DNA of 64,000 nt from Mixia osmundae IAM 14324 (GCF_000708205.1 NW_014575551.1:124001-188000), one strand, 5' to 3'. Counted from the first letter of the stretch, positions 1 to 11,020 are shown. Made by a program: numbers and translations. Notes: generated by a model from the letters alone, not told the origin.

Positions 1-774
1 CCTGGGCGCGACACTCTTTGCCCTCGGCAATACACAAACCTTGCAGCCTCCGCCGGAAGCAGGCGCCATGATACCGGGACAGTTGGGACCGATCATGCGG
101 GACTTTGTCTGGCTACGGAGGACTTGAGCAATTCGAACTTCGTCTTGCTGTGGGATGCCCTCGGTGATGGTGACAATGAGAGGGATCTCATTTTCGATGG
201 CGTCGATGACCGCGTCCGCTGCGAACGGAGGCGGAACGTAGAGTACTGTTGCGTCCGGCTTGCCTTCTCTGACGGCCTGTCTTGTCCACACAGCTCAGCC
301 CGAGCGCATGAAGAGGAGCCAAGCGCAAGCAGCGCGACGAACATCCTTGACGCTGCCCCATACGGGCAGACCGAGATGCTCCTGGCCTGCTTTCTTGGGC
401 GATACACCTCCGATGAGCTTGGTGCCATAGTCGAGCGCCTCCTTGCAGTGGAACGTCGCCTGTCACGCCTCACTGTCAGCGACGGGCGCGGTACGTTCGT
501 GTCTGGCAAAGCCACTGACCGTCTTGCCCGTGAAGCCTTGGCAGAGCACCTTTGTGTCCTTGTGGATGCGGATGTTGGCAATCGTCTGTTCGTACCTGAG
601 GACAGCGAAGACCATGAGCTCCTTGCTGGTGGAGAGGCAACTCGAGGCGCGGGGCGGGCTCGAGCTGCCTTGCCAGCTCTGCAGGCTTGCTTACAGGGAC
701 GACGAGGCTCGGGAGGTACTGGCAAACGTGCGCACGCCGCTCCGAGCGACGGCTGTCCTGCCTAGGCTGAGCAT
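1..774 (-). CDS. LSC1: Succinyl-CoA ligase alpha subunit, mitochondrial (3' part outside window)
   Basis: Alpha subunit of succinate-CoA ligase, the TCA-cycle step that makes ATP or GTP from succinyl-CoA in the mitochondrial matrix. The start ATG (774) opens a basic, Ser/Ala-rich presequence of about 27 residues, as expected for mitochondrial import. Introns at 596-694, 460-519 and 277-342 join in frame. The exons then read family blocks: CQGFTGK with [47 protein letters not shown] and [12 protein letters not shown]. The C-terminal half with the phospho-histidine lies beyond position 1. A GTTTGT near 40 (reverse strand) may be a further donor. It is divergent from SOF1, with 120 bp between start codons. 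Its partner LSC2 is at 26.5-28.2 kb. Identity is secure; the last 40 bases are ambiguous. Confidence 0.93.
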
Positions 775-894
775 CCTAGCCGCTGAAACGTTGGCAGTGG
801 ACCGAAGCGTGGAGCTTTGCGCCTGCGCAACTTGCTCGCGACCGTCGACGTCAGTCCAATTTTGCTGATTCGCCCCTTTTCGAGACCGTGCAAC
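775..894. promoter_or_regulatory. Divergent LSC1/SOF1 promoter region
   Basis: Only 120 bp separate the start codons of the divergent genes LSC1 (leftward) and SOF1 (rightward), so both promoters and leaders must lie here or overlap the genes. No TATA box is obvious by eye. The region is inferred from gene spacing. Confidence 0.5.
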
Positions 895-2576
895 ATGGTG
901 AGCGCTGTCCCTGCTCGCAGTCGGCACTCTGACTGATGAGGACGGCTGACCCTTGCAGAAGGTACGAGTCATCCAGCGCTCGCTCGACGATCACATGCCG
1001 GCAACATTGGGCGCACCTCCGCCGACAAAACGCAACCTTGATCCATCTCAGCATCCCTTTGGCAGGCAGAGGGAGTACCAGCGAGCACTCACTGCAGCCA
1101 AGATGGACAGGATGTTCGCCAAACCGTTTGTCGCTTCACTAGAAGCCCACGCAGAGGGTGTCTACTCTCTCGCTCGCGATCCAGAAAGACTGGGCGTCAT
1201 GGCAAGCGGCGGCGCAGAGGGTGAGATCAAGCTTTGGTCGCTCCCAACACAGTCTTCTCTTCTCACGGTCAAGAACGCCCACAAGGGAATCGTCAGAGGC
1301 ATCTCCTTCTGTCCGCCTGCACACGGCGCATCGCGTCGTCAGTTGCCGACTGCTTCCACCTCGCACGACGATCCAGACGGAGCGCAAGACGACGCGAACG
1401 AAGACGCCGCCGATGATGACGATCGCATGCTGGCTCGTCTTCACGGTCTGCCAGACACAGATGACGGCTCCCACGTTCGCGGCGAGAGCAAATTTCTGAC
1501 CTGCAGCGTCGACAAGACAGTCAAGCTCTGGTCTTCGGCTGGCCAGCACAACAGCAGCGACTCGCCACCTCGGCCATTGCAAGTCTACTCCGGCACACAC
1601 GGCTTCAACGGTGTCGACCATCATCGTCGAGAGGCCATGTTCGCTACTGCATCGGATCGCGTGCTCATTTGGGATCAATCAAAGACGACTCCCATCACCA
1701 CGCTCTCATTCGCGAACAACTTGTCTGCTAGATCGGCAAACAAACGTGACGAGGGTTATGCAGCGGGCGAGCATCTGACGAGCGTCAAGTTCCATCCCTC
1801 CGAGACCTCTGTTCTCGCCTCGACGGGCAGTGATCGCTCTTTGACATTGTATGATCTCCGTAGTGGCACCGCGACCGGACAGACTATCATGCGCATGCGT
1901 GCCAATGGTCTCTCGTTCAATCCTTTGCAGGCCTCTGTACTACTCATCGCCTCTGAGGATCACAATCTGTATACCTACGATATTCGCAACATGTCTAGCG
2001 CTACACAAGTCTTCAAGGGTCACGTAGGCGCAGTCATGTCTGCAGATTGGTCGCCCACTGGCCGCGAGTTCGTCAGCGGCTCGTACGACCGCTCCGTCAG
2101 AATATGGAAAGCCGGACAAGGTCGCGCGAGAGATACCTATCACACCAAAAGGATGCAGAGGTTGGTCTGCTATCGTTACCTGCTGGCACGCTCACATTGT
2201 GCGCGCCCGCAGAATATGGTCAACCGCTTTCACGCTCGATACCCGGTTCATCGTGTCCGGCTCAGACGACGGCAATCTCAGGATATGGAAGGCTCGCGCA
2301 TCAGACAAGCTGGGCGTCAGCTCGACCAAGGAGCTCGCGAAGAAACAATACCGAGACACCCTTCGCGACAAATGGCAACACGTCGGCGAAGTCGGCAAGA
2401 TTGAGAGGCAGCGCATGCTCCCCAAGGCCATTCATAATGCGACGCGGCTCGATCGGGACATGGTCGATGCTCGCAAACGCAAGGAAGAGAACCGACAGGC
2501 TCACCGTCCGCGAAACCTGCCTGCTGAGCTCCCGACAGCAGAACGGAAGAGGCACATCGTCGTTCAGAAGCAGTAG
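895..2576 (+). CDS. SOF1: Sof1/DCAF13-type WD40 protein of the small-subunit processome
   Basis: Nucleolar WD40 protein of the U3 snoRNP that works in 18S rRNA processing. The first coding exon is only the ATG (895-897). It is followed by an intron at 898-958 and then KVRVIQRSLDDH, which matches the Sof1 N terminus. Family blocks follow: NLDPSQHPF, REYQRAL, RMFAKPFVASLEAH, then WD repeats. A second intron (2161-2212) joins RMQR to IWSTAF, after which VSGSDDGNLRIWKA and the C-terminal Sof1 domain (EKLGV-like, RDKWQHVGEVGKI) run to TAG at 2576. The product is 522 aa, slightly long because of an acidic Asp/Ala-rich insert near residues 100-130. It converges on the Tudor-SN gene with 77 bp between stop codons. 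Confidence 0.95.
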
Positions 2577-2653
2577 CGCCAGGGTACTCTGCGAGATGCA
2601 TTTTGCTTTGCGGTATGCTGATCGCTTCGCGCCAACTGTTGATGTCTTGCGAA

Positions 2654-5482
2654 TCAATCTTCACTCGGGTCGCCGTGTTCGAATTGACCAGCGTGAGCAC
2701 GACGCGCCTCTTCACTAGCTTGTCTGTAGGCCTTGAGAGCAGCCGGGTATGCGTTCTTGTGCTGCGCCATTTCGTCGACCGTCGCGTGGCCCTCGCGCAG
2801 CAGTGACGCGTTGATCGACCGACTCGGGTCGCTCGCCTTGCCCGAGTAAAGCGTCAACGCCAGCCTGCCATGGACGTCGTGCCAGTCAACATTGGCGGTC
2901 AGGATTTGACCTTCTGTATATTCCCGCAGCGCCGCAAACGCGTCTTCTGAATAGTCGCTCGACACCGATGGTAGCTTGATCATGCTCAATATGCCCATGC
3001 GCGCCTGAGCCGGCAGCTTTCGGAAGCGATCTTCGAGAGGACGAAGGCTCGAGTAAGAAACATTGTCCTCAGTGTTGCCATAGTCGATGTAGAGCAGCGC
3101 CACTACTTTGCGCTGGGGGTTATGCTTCGTCACTTTGGCGCGATACCAGGCATTGTCCGATGAGAAGCGAGCAGACACGAGATCGCCAACGCGAGGCACG
3201 ACAGGCGCAGTGGCACCATTCGTCGCTGCCTGATGCGCTACTGAGAATGTAGACATGAGTGACTCGAGCTCTGGCAGGCGACCATTCGCTTGTAACGTCT
3301 GGAATGAGAAGGTGAAGGGCGTCGCACGGCTGTCAATGTCAGAGATGACCAGCGTAATCTTCTCAGTGCGCGCAGCCGATGGGTCAACAGGCGCAGCGCT
3401 TGCCTTGATCGCGGCACTCCTCTGCGCTTCGGCTTGCGCATCATACTCGGACCAGAGCTGTCGAATGTGTCAGCATGATTAACTGGAACGTATTCGTTGC
3501 ATCGACTCACGTTACGTTGCGCCTCCTGCGCCTGCTTTTCTGCGGCGACCAGCTGCTGATAAGTCGGCAGACGTTCCGCCGAGCGATGGTCAACATGAGC
3601 CAAGCCCTCTCGTACGAGGACTTCGGCCGCATTGATATCCTTCTGCAGCCAGAGCGTGCCAAGAAAGCCGCCCGATTTGTCAGTCGAGTCGATCTCTGCC
3701 TCTGCGTCTCGCTGCGCCGCTAGTTGGTTCATGAATTCGTGGGCTTCGGAACCGTAAGGCTCGCCCTTTTCGTTTGCTCTAGGTGCTCGAGGTGTACGGA
3801 TGCCAGCGAGGGCAAGTGTGAGCTTGACTTCTTGCCTGGGTATCATAATCTTGAAGCGAGAGCCTGTCGCGACAAAGTCGACCATGATGGGCAATCTGCC
3901 GGCGCGCTTGAAGCCAGCAAGAAAGCCGTTTGCCTTGTTGGCAGACTCTGAAGCGTCATTGATGCGTGGCATGGCAGATGGCTTGCCACTGTGCACACCC
4001 TTCCTGTCAGCCTGACCTTTCGCTTCCGCCGCCATGAGCTGATCGAATTCGGGTGATCTGTCGGTGTCGTCTCTGCGATGGCGGATGACGACTGCTAGAC
4101 CGCGCTCGAGGAGCTGCTCGGCAACATTGGTGCCATTGGGCAGTCGGATGGTGACACACTGCTTCGCTTCGAATTCACCGTCTGGCGGCTTGGTATAGTC
4201 TGTCGTCACGCTGACCGTCTTGCCGATCAGCCTCTTTCGCATCAGCTCTTTCGCCTCGTTCGCATAGCCTGCCTGCTTGGGATCCGTCGCCTTGGCTTGA
4301 CGGATACTACTGAGAATGACACGCTCTTCGTGTGAGCCGCCAGCTCTTCGTATACCGATGCTGTCGCCTGTGTAGACTCGGGTCACGGTCGCATCAAAGG
4401 CGACGCTGGATGTCGAGTTCGGCGCTCGAGCGGTGTAGGCATGCCAGATGCCTTTCTTGGCAGCCTTTGCGTCGGCCTCTGCGCGACGCAGCGCACCCAT
4501 CTCCTCTGGTCCGAGCAGGCCAGCATGCGGATCAACGATACGAGCGAGGCCACCCTGGAGCAGGAAGGCGGCGATGTTGCCCTGGGCATGGGTGACAGTC
4601 GCGACAAAGGGGGTATTGCTCGTCACGGGCGGAGGTGGCAGGCCGAGCAGGCTGACCGTCACGTCTTGGTGCAGCAGTCGGGACTCTGTGAAGAAGCGTG
4701 CGACATCACCAAGCTCCTCGCTCTTGCTATCGTTGCCGTTGGTGATGGCAGCAGCACGAGGCGAGCGTGTCGCCGCAAGCGTCACTGCAACAAACTGGTG
4801 CGTGTCTGGCGAGAGCAACAGGCGCAAACGGAGGGTCGAGCCATTGAGAACCTGCTCGACGACTGCAGTGATGGGCTTGTTGAGGTGTTGCTGAAGGAAA
4901 GCTTTCGGGTCAGACGGCGGCTGGTATTGCACATCGTGATTTGCATCAGTCTGCGTACTCGCCCAGATCCCGCGTGCCTCCGTTCGAGCGAGCTCCTGGC
5001 TGTTCTGGAGCGAGCCACGTCGGACGGCTTCGTCGCTGAGCGTCTCCCCTTCGGCAGGTGCGTTCATGTTGCGAGACTCCTTGACTCTTGCCCAGCCCTC
5101 GCGAACGATCAGATCTTCGACACGCATCATGCCGTTGGGCGTGTTGATCCTGACGCTGCCAAAGTCGAGCTGGCCACTCTGGGCTGGTGCGGTGTAGACG
5201 ACCGAGAAGAGGACTTCCTTGCCGATGGTGAGCTGACGTAGGTACTCTCGACTCGCAAAGCTGTTTTACGGCGAACTTTAGCCCTATGAGTCACAGTGCG
5301 GCTCCCAGAGCTCACCTGTAGGGCTCGTCTGCTCGATCTCGAGAGCCTGGACGGGGTGCGGCGAGAAAGGCAAGGTGGAGGACCCGTTCCTTGGGTGGCT
5401 GACCTTGAGGACCTGGCTTGCCACGTAAAGTCAGAGTGTCACCGCTCTGGACTCGCGCTACCCATCCTCTCATCTCTGCCAT
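2654..5482 (-). CDS. SND1: Tudor staphylococcal nuclease (SND1/p100 homologue)
   Basis: Tudor-SN family protein, in other eukaryotes a cytoplasmic RNA-binding factor of stress granules, splicing and RNA decay. Introns at 5261-5315 and 3458-3510 are removed to give 906 aa, the usual family length. Four SNase-like OB folds run in series. The first starts at the N terminus (VQSGDTLTLRG) and others carry GSTLRLRL and YTGDSIGIRR. The C-terminal SN5 fold is interrupted by a Tudor domain near residue 725 (DLVSARFSSDNAWYRAKV, then LYIDYGNTE). The ATG at 5482 is chosen because the first SN fold begins directly after it. The start is divergent from PEX12 (193 bp between). A 266-codon open frame antisense to the gene (4441-5241) is a composition artefact. 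Confidence 0.94.
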
Positions 5483-5675
5483 CCTGTCGACTGCTCTCGC
5501 TTCTCTCCTGTCGCTTGCAAGATGCGTACTGCGAGGAACTGTGGGGCAGGAAAGCGAGTCGTCTGACCACTCTGTCGTGTCCTCTCGTCCGCAGAAGAAC
5601 GCGCGCGACTCGCCGAACGAACGATCAACGTCACCCCGAGCCGAGCCGGCTATCAGTCTTCACACCCTCTCATAG

Positions 5676-7161
5676 ATGGAATTCCTCGGTGACATCGCCA
5701 ACGGGCCAGACAGGTACGCTAGCAAGTCGGCACGCGAACGCTTGGCTGACCGCAGGCCAGATATCGTCCATCTTTCTTCGAGTTGGCAGCCCAGGAACAG
5801 CTCAGAGAGCTACTGCCGCCCGTCATCAAATATATCCTCTCCGTCCGTGCCCGTCTTGTCGTCGCATGCAGGCCAGTCTGACAGCGCATCATCTGACAGG
5901 TGCTTGCCCAACGTCGGCCCCGCTATCTGCTCAGGATCGTCAATAGACATGATGAATTCTATGCCCTCACCATGTACTTTGTCGAGCGATACTACCTACG
6001 CGAATGGGGTGAATCTGTCTGCCCTACCTACAGGCTGTCGTTCAACGCTTGTCTCCGCAGGCGCATCCTTTGCAGAGAATTTCTATGGCCTCAAACGACG
6101 GCGACGGCCTGGGTTTGCCGCCGAACGCAGCTCGTCTGCCTCGGTGACTCAGCTACATACCAATCACGAACGGCTCCGAAGAACAGACATACAACGCTCT
6201 CTCCTCTTTCTTGTTCGTCGGAGCAGCACACTCATCTGACGAGCACAGGCTGACGCGCGCTGATCGCTTTCGCCTAGATTGGTGTGCCTTACGTGCGCGC
6301 AAAAGCAGCTGATCTCTACGAGCAAGTCGGTGGCGGTGTCAACGCGGATCTGCTCAATGATGGCGTAGCAACGGACTCTCTCACACAAGAGGTGCGCTCT
6401 GCGCAGTGTCGACCTGCGCTCGCTGACCGCTCCTGCAGACGCGGCACGAGCGCATTGCCAGACTTTCGAGAGACTTTTATCGAAGTGCATACCCCCTCGC
6501 CAATCTGTCATATGAAGTCATGCTGCTCGGCTACAACATCGCCTACATATTCGACAAGACGCCCTACTATCGGCCTTGGCTGTCTTGGATGGGCGTCGAT
6601 GTTCGTCGGATGAGTGCCTTGGATTATGTATGTCTCTTGCCACTTCTGAGCCGTACAGGTCTGATCTCTTCAGCGGCGCAGAGGAAGGCAAGAGAAGGAG
6701 CGCTCAGCACCATTTCTTCGCCCCTGCGACGGCGGCATGGCTCCGGTCTCCCGCCATCGTACCTGCAAGTCATCTGGCGGTATGCTTGCCTCGGCCCGGA
6801 GTATGCATTCGAGGCGCTCAAGATCATCCTGCCCACCTCCATCTTCTTCTTCAAATTTCTCGAATGGTGGTATTCCTCCGATTATGCTCGCTCGCGACGT
6901 GGGCCGGGATCGTCGAGCAGCGATGCGGCCATCAGACCACCAACTCCGTTGCCGATACACCCAAAGGGCGTCACCGCTGGCGAGAAACCTGTCAAAGGTC
7001 GAGATCCCCTCACCGGCGAGAAGATTACGAATGCCACAGCATTGCCATCTGGTTGGGTTTACAACTACACCAGCATACACGACTATGTCGAGAAGCATGC
7101 ACGCTGTCCGGTCACACTGCTCAGGTGCACCACAGACGACCTCCGCAAGATCGTGGGATGA
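5676..7161 (+). CDS. PEX12: Peroxin-12, peroxisomal RING-type import factor with degenerate RING
   Basis: Subunit of the peroxisomal membrane ubiquitin-ligase complex Pex2-Pex10-Pex12, which recycles the import receptor Pex5. Six short introns (47, 57, 52, 65, 47 and 54 bp) are removed to give 387 aa, exactly in frame. Family blocks seen are RYRPSFFELAAQEQLRELL, FVERYYLREWG, SFAENFYGLKR, IGVPYVRAK and IAYIFDKTPYYRPW. A hydrophobic stretch (FFFKFLEWWYSSDYAR) is followed by the C-terminal RING region. That region keeps the fold signature (WVYNYTSIHDYVEKHARCPVT), but Asn, Thr and Ser stand where zinc-binding Cys are expected. Start ATG 5676 gives the MEF start typical of Pex12. Confidence 0.93.
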
Positions 7162-7279
7162 TTCTACATGCATCTCTGTTCTACACAGCACTGTTGTCTT
7201 ACATTCTATACTACCTTTGCTGTGTCTTCCCTCGTGGTAATCATTCATGTACAGACGTGAAAATGGTGGGCACTCGTCG

Positions 7280-9256
7280 CTAAGAAGGCTTCGTCCTCTT
7301 TGGCTCTGCAGAATTGTCGAGAGCTTGCTGATGGACTTTATACATCGCATCATAGGCTTGTCGTTCTGAGCCAAAGGCGCGCTTCCGCTGTCCGGTCGGG
7401 CTCGTGCTGACAGAATAGGCCATCTGCTGGTTCAATATAGCTGGATTGCTCGGCATGCGCTGTCTATGTTGCGATAGCGCAAGATGCAGACTGTCGACAG
7501 CGTGTCGCTGGGATGGGTCCATGAGAGACCCGCCAAAGTCTGATAGATGATCGAAGCGCGGATAGCTCGGTGCGCTGGCTGTGAGCGCTGATTGCGTTCG
7601 AGCTGGCGCTGGACGGGACGCAGCCGCATGACTGGCGAGCGCCGGGTCTGAGGAGCTGAACGACAATCGATGTGGCGAGCCAGCCTGCTGCAAACGACGA
7701 GGCGACTGCGGCTGCAGCTGCGTCTGCGTCTGTGGCTGTTGTTGCTGCTGTTGTTGTTGCTGGGGCTGCATTGTGTGTGGCTGTATACTTCTAGCATATG
7801 CGGGTGACGGTAAGCCCGAATAAGTGGCCGATAGTGGCGGTGGATGCGCGAGGGGTGGTACCATGCCATCATAAATTGTAGAGGCTAGCGGCAAATGGCC
7901 ATACGGCAGATGAGCTGCCGTCATCGGGACACTCATCATCGTCGGCAGAGTGCTGCTCGCAGGCGGATACGGGACATCGGCTAAGCCTGACCATTGCGCA
8001 AACTGCGCTGTCGCCTGGAGCGACGGTGAGGGCAGCGGCGTGAATGCCTGAGTCCAGATAGGCATCCCGAAGTGAGGCGAATGTAAGGCAGGAGACATCA
8101 TCGACCTGCCACTGTAGTCGGACTGATCCGATGAACCCGGCACCGAATGACTGCAGGGAGATGCCGGCGAACGGGACAGAGCAGCCGAGCCTGCCGTGGT
8201 ATCAATCTTGAGGGTCGACCTGTTGGGTCGCATGGTCGCGTCGGGACTTGACAGGACTGCGCGAGTTGACAAGTCCGGCTCGAACAGAGGATACACCATA
8301 TCGAGGATGCCATGCTGAGCGGCCAAAGCTTTCGCTCGATCGAGTGCAATCCTGGCATCCCTGTCAACGAGAGCATGCGCGCCAAATGTCGCAGAACGTA
8401 CCAGACGCCCTTGTAGTGCATCAAACCGACTTTGACGACGCGTCTGTTGGGCTCAATCTTCAGTAGACCGTCGCGCTTACCGCGAGTGATGCCGGTCACG
8501 TTGAGCAATTTTGTGCCATTGATGGCATCGTCGTCTGCGTGCAAAGTCAGACACGTGTCAGGGCGGGAACGATTCAGACTAGCCTGCTCGGCGAGCAAGA
8601 GTGAAAGCGCCGGTATGGATCAGATACACGTCTGTATCTTCCTCATCCCAATGCTTCAGAGTGACCATATTCGATTTCGGAGTCGGCGTCGCGGTCGGCA
8701 CAGTCGAGGGAGCAGGCGAGCCTCGTGAGCCAGACGAGAGCTTATGAGAGCTCGGTGTAGATGGTTGAGATTCAGGTGAGTGCGGCGAGCGAGGCGAAGC
8801 GGCTGCTGAGGTCTCATGAGGGGCAAGCGAGCCGCCGGACAGAGCTAGATCGCTGTCTTTGGGCGTAGCTTTGAACGCGAAAGACCCGCCGCGCTGGTGA
8901 CCGAACAGAGCAGAGACGGGCATCTCGGGCGAATTGCTCATCGATGGGTCGTATATCCGCGCAAGTCCATTTCTGGGCGATCCAACGAGGGATTCGCTGG
9001 TCGACCGATGAGGTTTTGAGTCAAAAGGTTGTACAAAGGCGTTGATGTCGTCCATGTCGAGCACGAATTGAGACAGATTGGAAGGAGCGACGCTCTCTAG
9101 CTCTGACAGACTAAGTGGCGATTTGGGCGACGCAAAGGGCAAGTCGCCCGATAAGCCTGTCGAACCGAAGCCATGTCCAGCTTCAGGATAGTGTACCTCT
9201 CGTCTGTTGCCGCTGCCACCGCCGAGGCCATGTGACGGCTGATGGGGCGAGATCAT
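7280..9256 (-). CDS. APSES-domain transcription factor (StuA/Ust1-like)
   Basis: DNA-binding regulator of the APSES (KilA-N-like) class, which controls morphogenesis and spore or filament development in fungi. The APSES domain lies near residues 205-305: [59 protein letters not shown] and [13 protein letters not shown]. Two introns split it: 8535-8583, a GC-AG intron, and 8361-8401. With ATG 9256 the product is 628 aa. An in-frame ATG at 9391 also exists. However, a 53-bp GT-AG stretch between the two ATGs looks like a leader intron, which favours 9256. The flanks are low-complexity Ser/Pro; a glutamine run sits near 7735-7760. No ankyrin repeats are present, so StuA type rather than Mbp1/Swi6 type. 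Confidence 0.88.
8535..8583 (-). other. GC-AG intron inside the APSES domain
   Basis: The 49-bp segment begins GCTAGT and ends GCAG on the minus strand. Only its removal joins ARRA to [11 protein letters not shown] in the conserved APSES order. No GT donor in the right phase exists nearby. Confidence 0.8.
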
Positions 9257-9391
9257 GTTCACAACAGCCGCGGATCTGACAGGAGTCTGCTTCTTCTTGC
9301 AGACACAAGCTTGGCTCTTGCGCCTTACTGGAGCTGTCTGGCTTCGATCATGTAGAAGGCCTCTCTGTCGCGGCTGATCTGCAAACGCCAA

Positions 9392-9928
9392 TCCCTCTGG
9401 CCTGCAACTCGCTTGCTGATGGGTCCTTCGTTCGAACCGGATCAGAGTCGTCCGGTCGCTATTTCGGGCGGTCTCGCTTCTTCAGCTGGCGCAGGCGGCT
9501 GATGATGTCTACAGAGCTCTCTTCGTCCAGCTCGCCTTGCTACCTTACTCCCAACACCTCCTTCTCGCTGAATCACACTGGCGAGACGCCATTGCTAGAG
9601 GTTATCAGTCGGCCGTCGGCTTCTCGTGTCTTAGCCTTAGCCAAACTGCACAGGTTTTGGATCTAAGAAGAACATGCCCCTAGCTGCTAGCCACAATAAG
9701 GTTTCGCTGGAACAGCGTCATGGAGCAAACTTTGACAAAGTTCACGGCGATCACCCGCAGATTTTGGCCGGCCGCAGCCGACGCCCACGCACTCTGTTAC
9801 GAAATTCCACGTTTGAGATCACGAGAAGCTCGTCTCATGTCGATCGCAAGATGATAATAGTCGGACAGCCTGTCGGGCGACAGCCGGATCGCTTGCATAG
9901 AAGGAGAAGCACGACTTTTCTCAGAGCA
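9392..9928. other. Gap between Ras gene 3' end and APSES gene 5' side
   Basis: 537 bp without a convincing gene. It must hold the Ras gene 3' UTR and the APSES gene promoter and leader. Pyrimidine-rich patches are present. A 136-codon open frame on the plus strand (9674-10084) overlaps the last Ras exons and has no recognisable protein features, so it is not called. Confidence 0.5.
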
Positions 9929-11020
9929 TCAGAGAATTCTGCACCTTCGTTTGGCGCTAGGCTTATCCTTCTTGCCGGTCCTCCGGTTTTGCTCTTCGTT
10001 GTTGTCTCTTATCCGTCTGATGACAGTGCTTTTTCACTCGCTGTCAGCTTCGCCTTCGCGGTGAAGGAAAGGCCAACTTGCTAAAACGCGACCTCCAAGC
10101 CAGCCCTTGTCTTTGCAGATGTCTCCGCTTCGTTCTGTCGTCAGCGTGAGGCTACCCATACGGCTCAAGATTGGCGTACCGAATTCACACGAGAGCTGCT
10201 TAGCAAGCGCAGCGCCCTCGTCTTTCGACACGACGCGATCATTTATCTTGTCTGCCTTGTTGCCCACGAGCATGATGGGTATCCTCGGGCTATCCTTGAC
10301 GCGCATGATCTGCGACCTGAATCGATCTATGCGCTCAAAGGTCGTCTGTTCGAAGCATTCGTGAGCAGAGCAGCGGTCCGACGAGATGCTGACCGACCCG
10401 GTCTGTTATCGAATAGACAAGCAGAAACCCCTCGCCTTCCCTGTTGTTTGCCGAGGCATGAGTCGCATGCATCATGTCAATCGTGGCCGATGGACTGGCC
10501 TTATCCATTGATCTCGCAGCGCCGTATATTCCTCTGCAAGGGGCCGTCGCGTCGCGTGAGGATCAGGCCAGTCTCGAGGAGGTGTGCTGCTCGCCTTGAC
10601 CTGCCGTGTCGAGAATCTCTATCAGGCAAGGCTGGTCGTCAATGACAGCGTGCTTCCTGGCCAGGAGCAGCATGAGCGTGCCCGCCGTCCGAGCTTGAGG
10701 CGTGCGTGACTGAACCTGTATGAATCTTCGATTGTCGGATCGTAAGCCTGTTGGAGCGCCGTTCAGACCTGCGCCGCCCTGCATGGAGCGCATAGACACG
10801 CCTCTGTCCTAGTCAGGCGTCAGACTCAAGCTGGCGAAAGACTGCGCGGCCGCTGCAGACCTATAAAGTGGTTAAGACAGAGCTGTATGGTCAGAGCAGT
10901 CTTGCCTGGACACCGGACGAGAACAGAGCTTTGCATGAGTCACACTGCGTCCTGGAGAGCAGTTCAGGACAGACCGACACCGCCATCGCCCAGGCAGACA
11001 ATCTTGTAGCTCGCAAACAT
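9929..11020 (-). CDS. Ras-type small GTPase with ten coding exons
   Basis: Membrane signalling GTPase of the Ras2/RasB type. The exons spell the full set of boxes: GDGGVGKTALTIQ (P loop), YDPTIEDSYR (switch I), DTAGQEEY (switch II), GNKAD and ETSAK. The end is KRRCRIL, a CaaX prenylation box. Coding length is 576 nt (191 aa), exactly in frame with nine introns: 10906-10974, 10804-10860, 10748-10801, 10657-10715, 10534-10594, 10441-10499, 10346-10397, 10128-10179 and 10029-10081. Four of these (10748-10801, 10534-10594, 10441-10499, 10029-10081) have GC donors. Between Ile of NHFI and Ala-Tyr of the effector loop a very small exon is required; a 2-nt AG exon at 10802-10803 restores Glu. Start ATG 11020 gives MFASYKIV. 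CRIL may favour geranylgeranylation. Confidence 0.9.
10802..10803 (-). other. Candidate 2-nt microexon in Ras switch I
   Basis: The minus-strand AG here lies between a 57-bp GT-AG stretch and a 54-bp GC-AG stretch. Spliced, it completes a Glu codon, giving NHFIEAYDPTIEDSYR, the invariant Ras effector loop. A single intron across 10748-10860 cannot keep the frame with a GT or GC donor. An alternative 11-nt exon ending at GGCGT, with GT donors, would insert four unusual residues. Confidence 0.55.

Noticed and set aside
4441-5241. 266-codon open frame on the plus strand
   Set aside because: Lies wholly antisense to Tudor-SN coding exons; composition is a mirror of that gene and it has no domain.
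7735-7765. CTG/TTG repeat as a microsatellite element
   Set aside because: It is the coding glutamine tract of the APSES protein.
9425-9455. GTTCGAAC stretch resembling a tRNA B box
   Set aside because: No matching acceptor stem, A box or anticodon arm on either strand.
9674-10084. 136-codon open frame on the plus strand
   Set aside because: Overlaps the last Ras exons in antisense and the intergenic gap; no recognisable sequence.
9929-11020. Ras gene as a pseudogene with frameshifts
   Set aside because: The apparent frame breaks vanish when GC-donor introns are used, and all GTPase boxes plus the CaaX end are intact with an exact multiple-of-three length.
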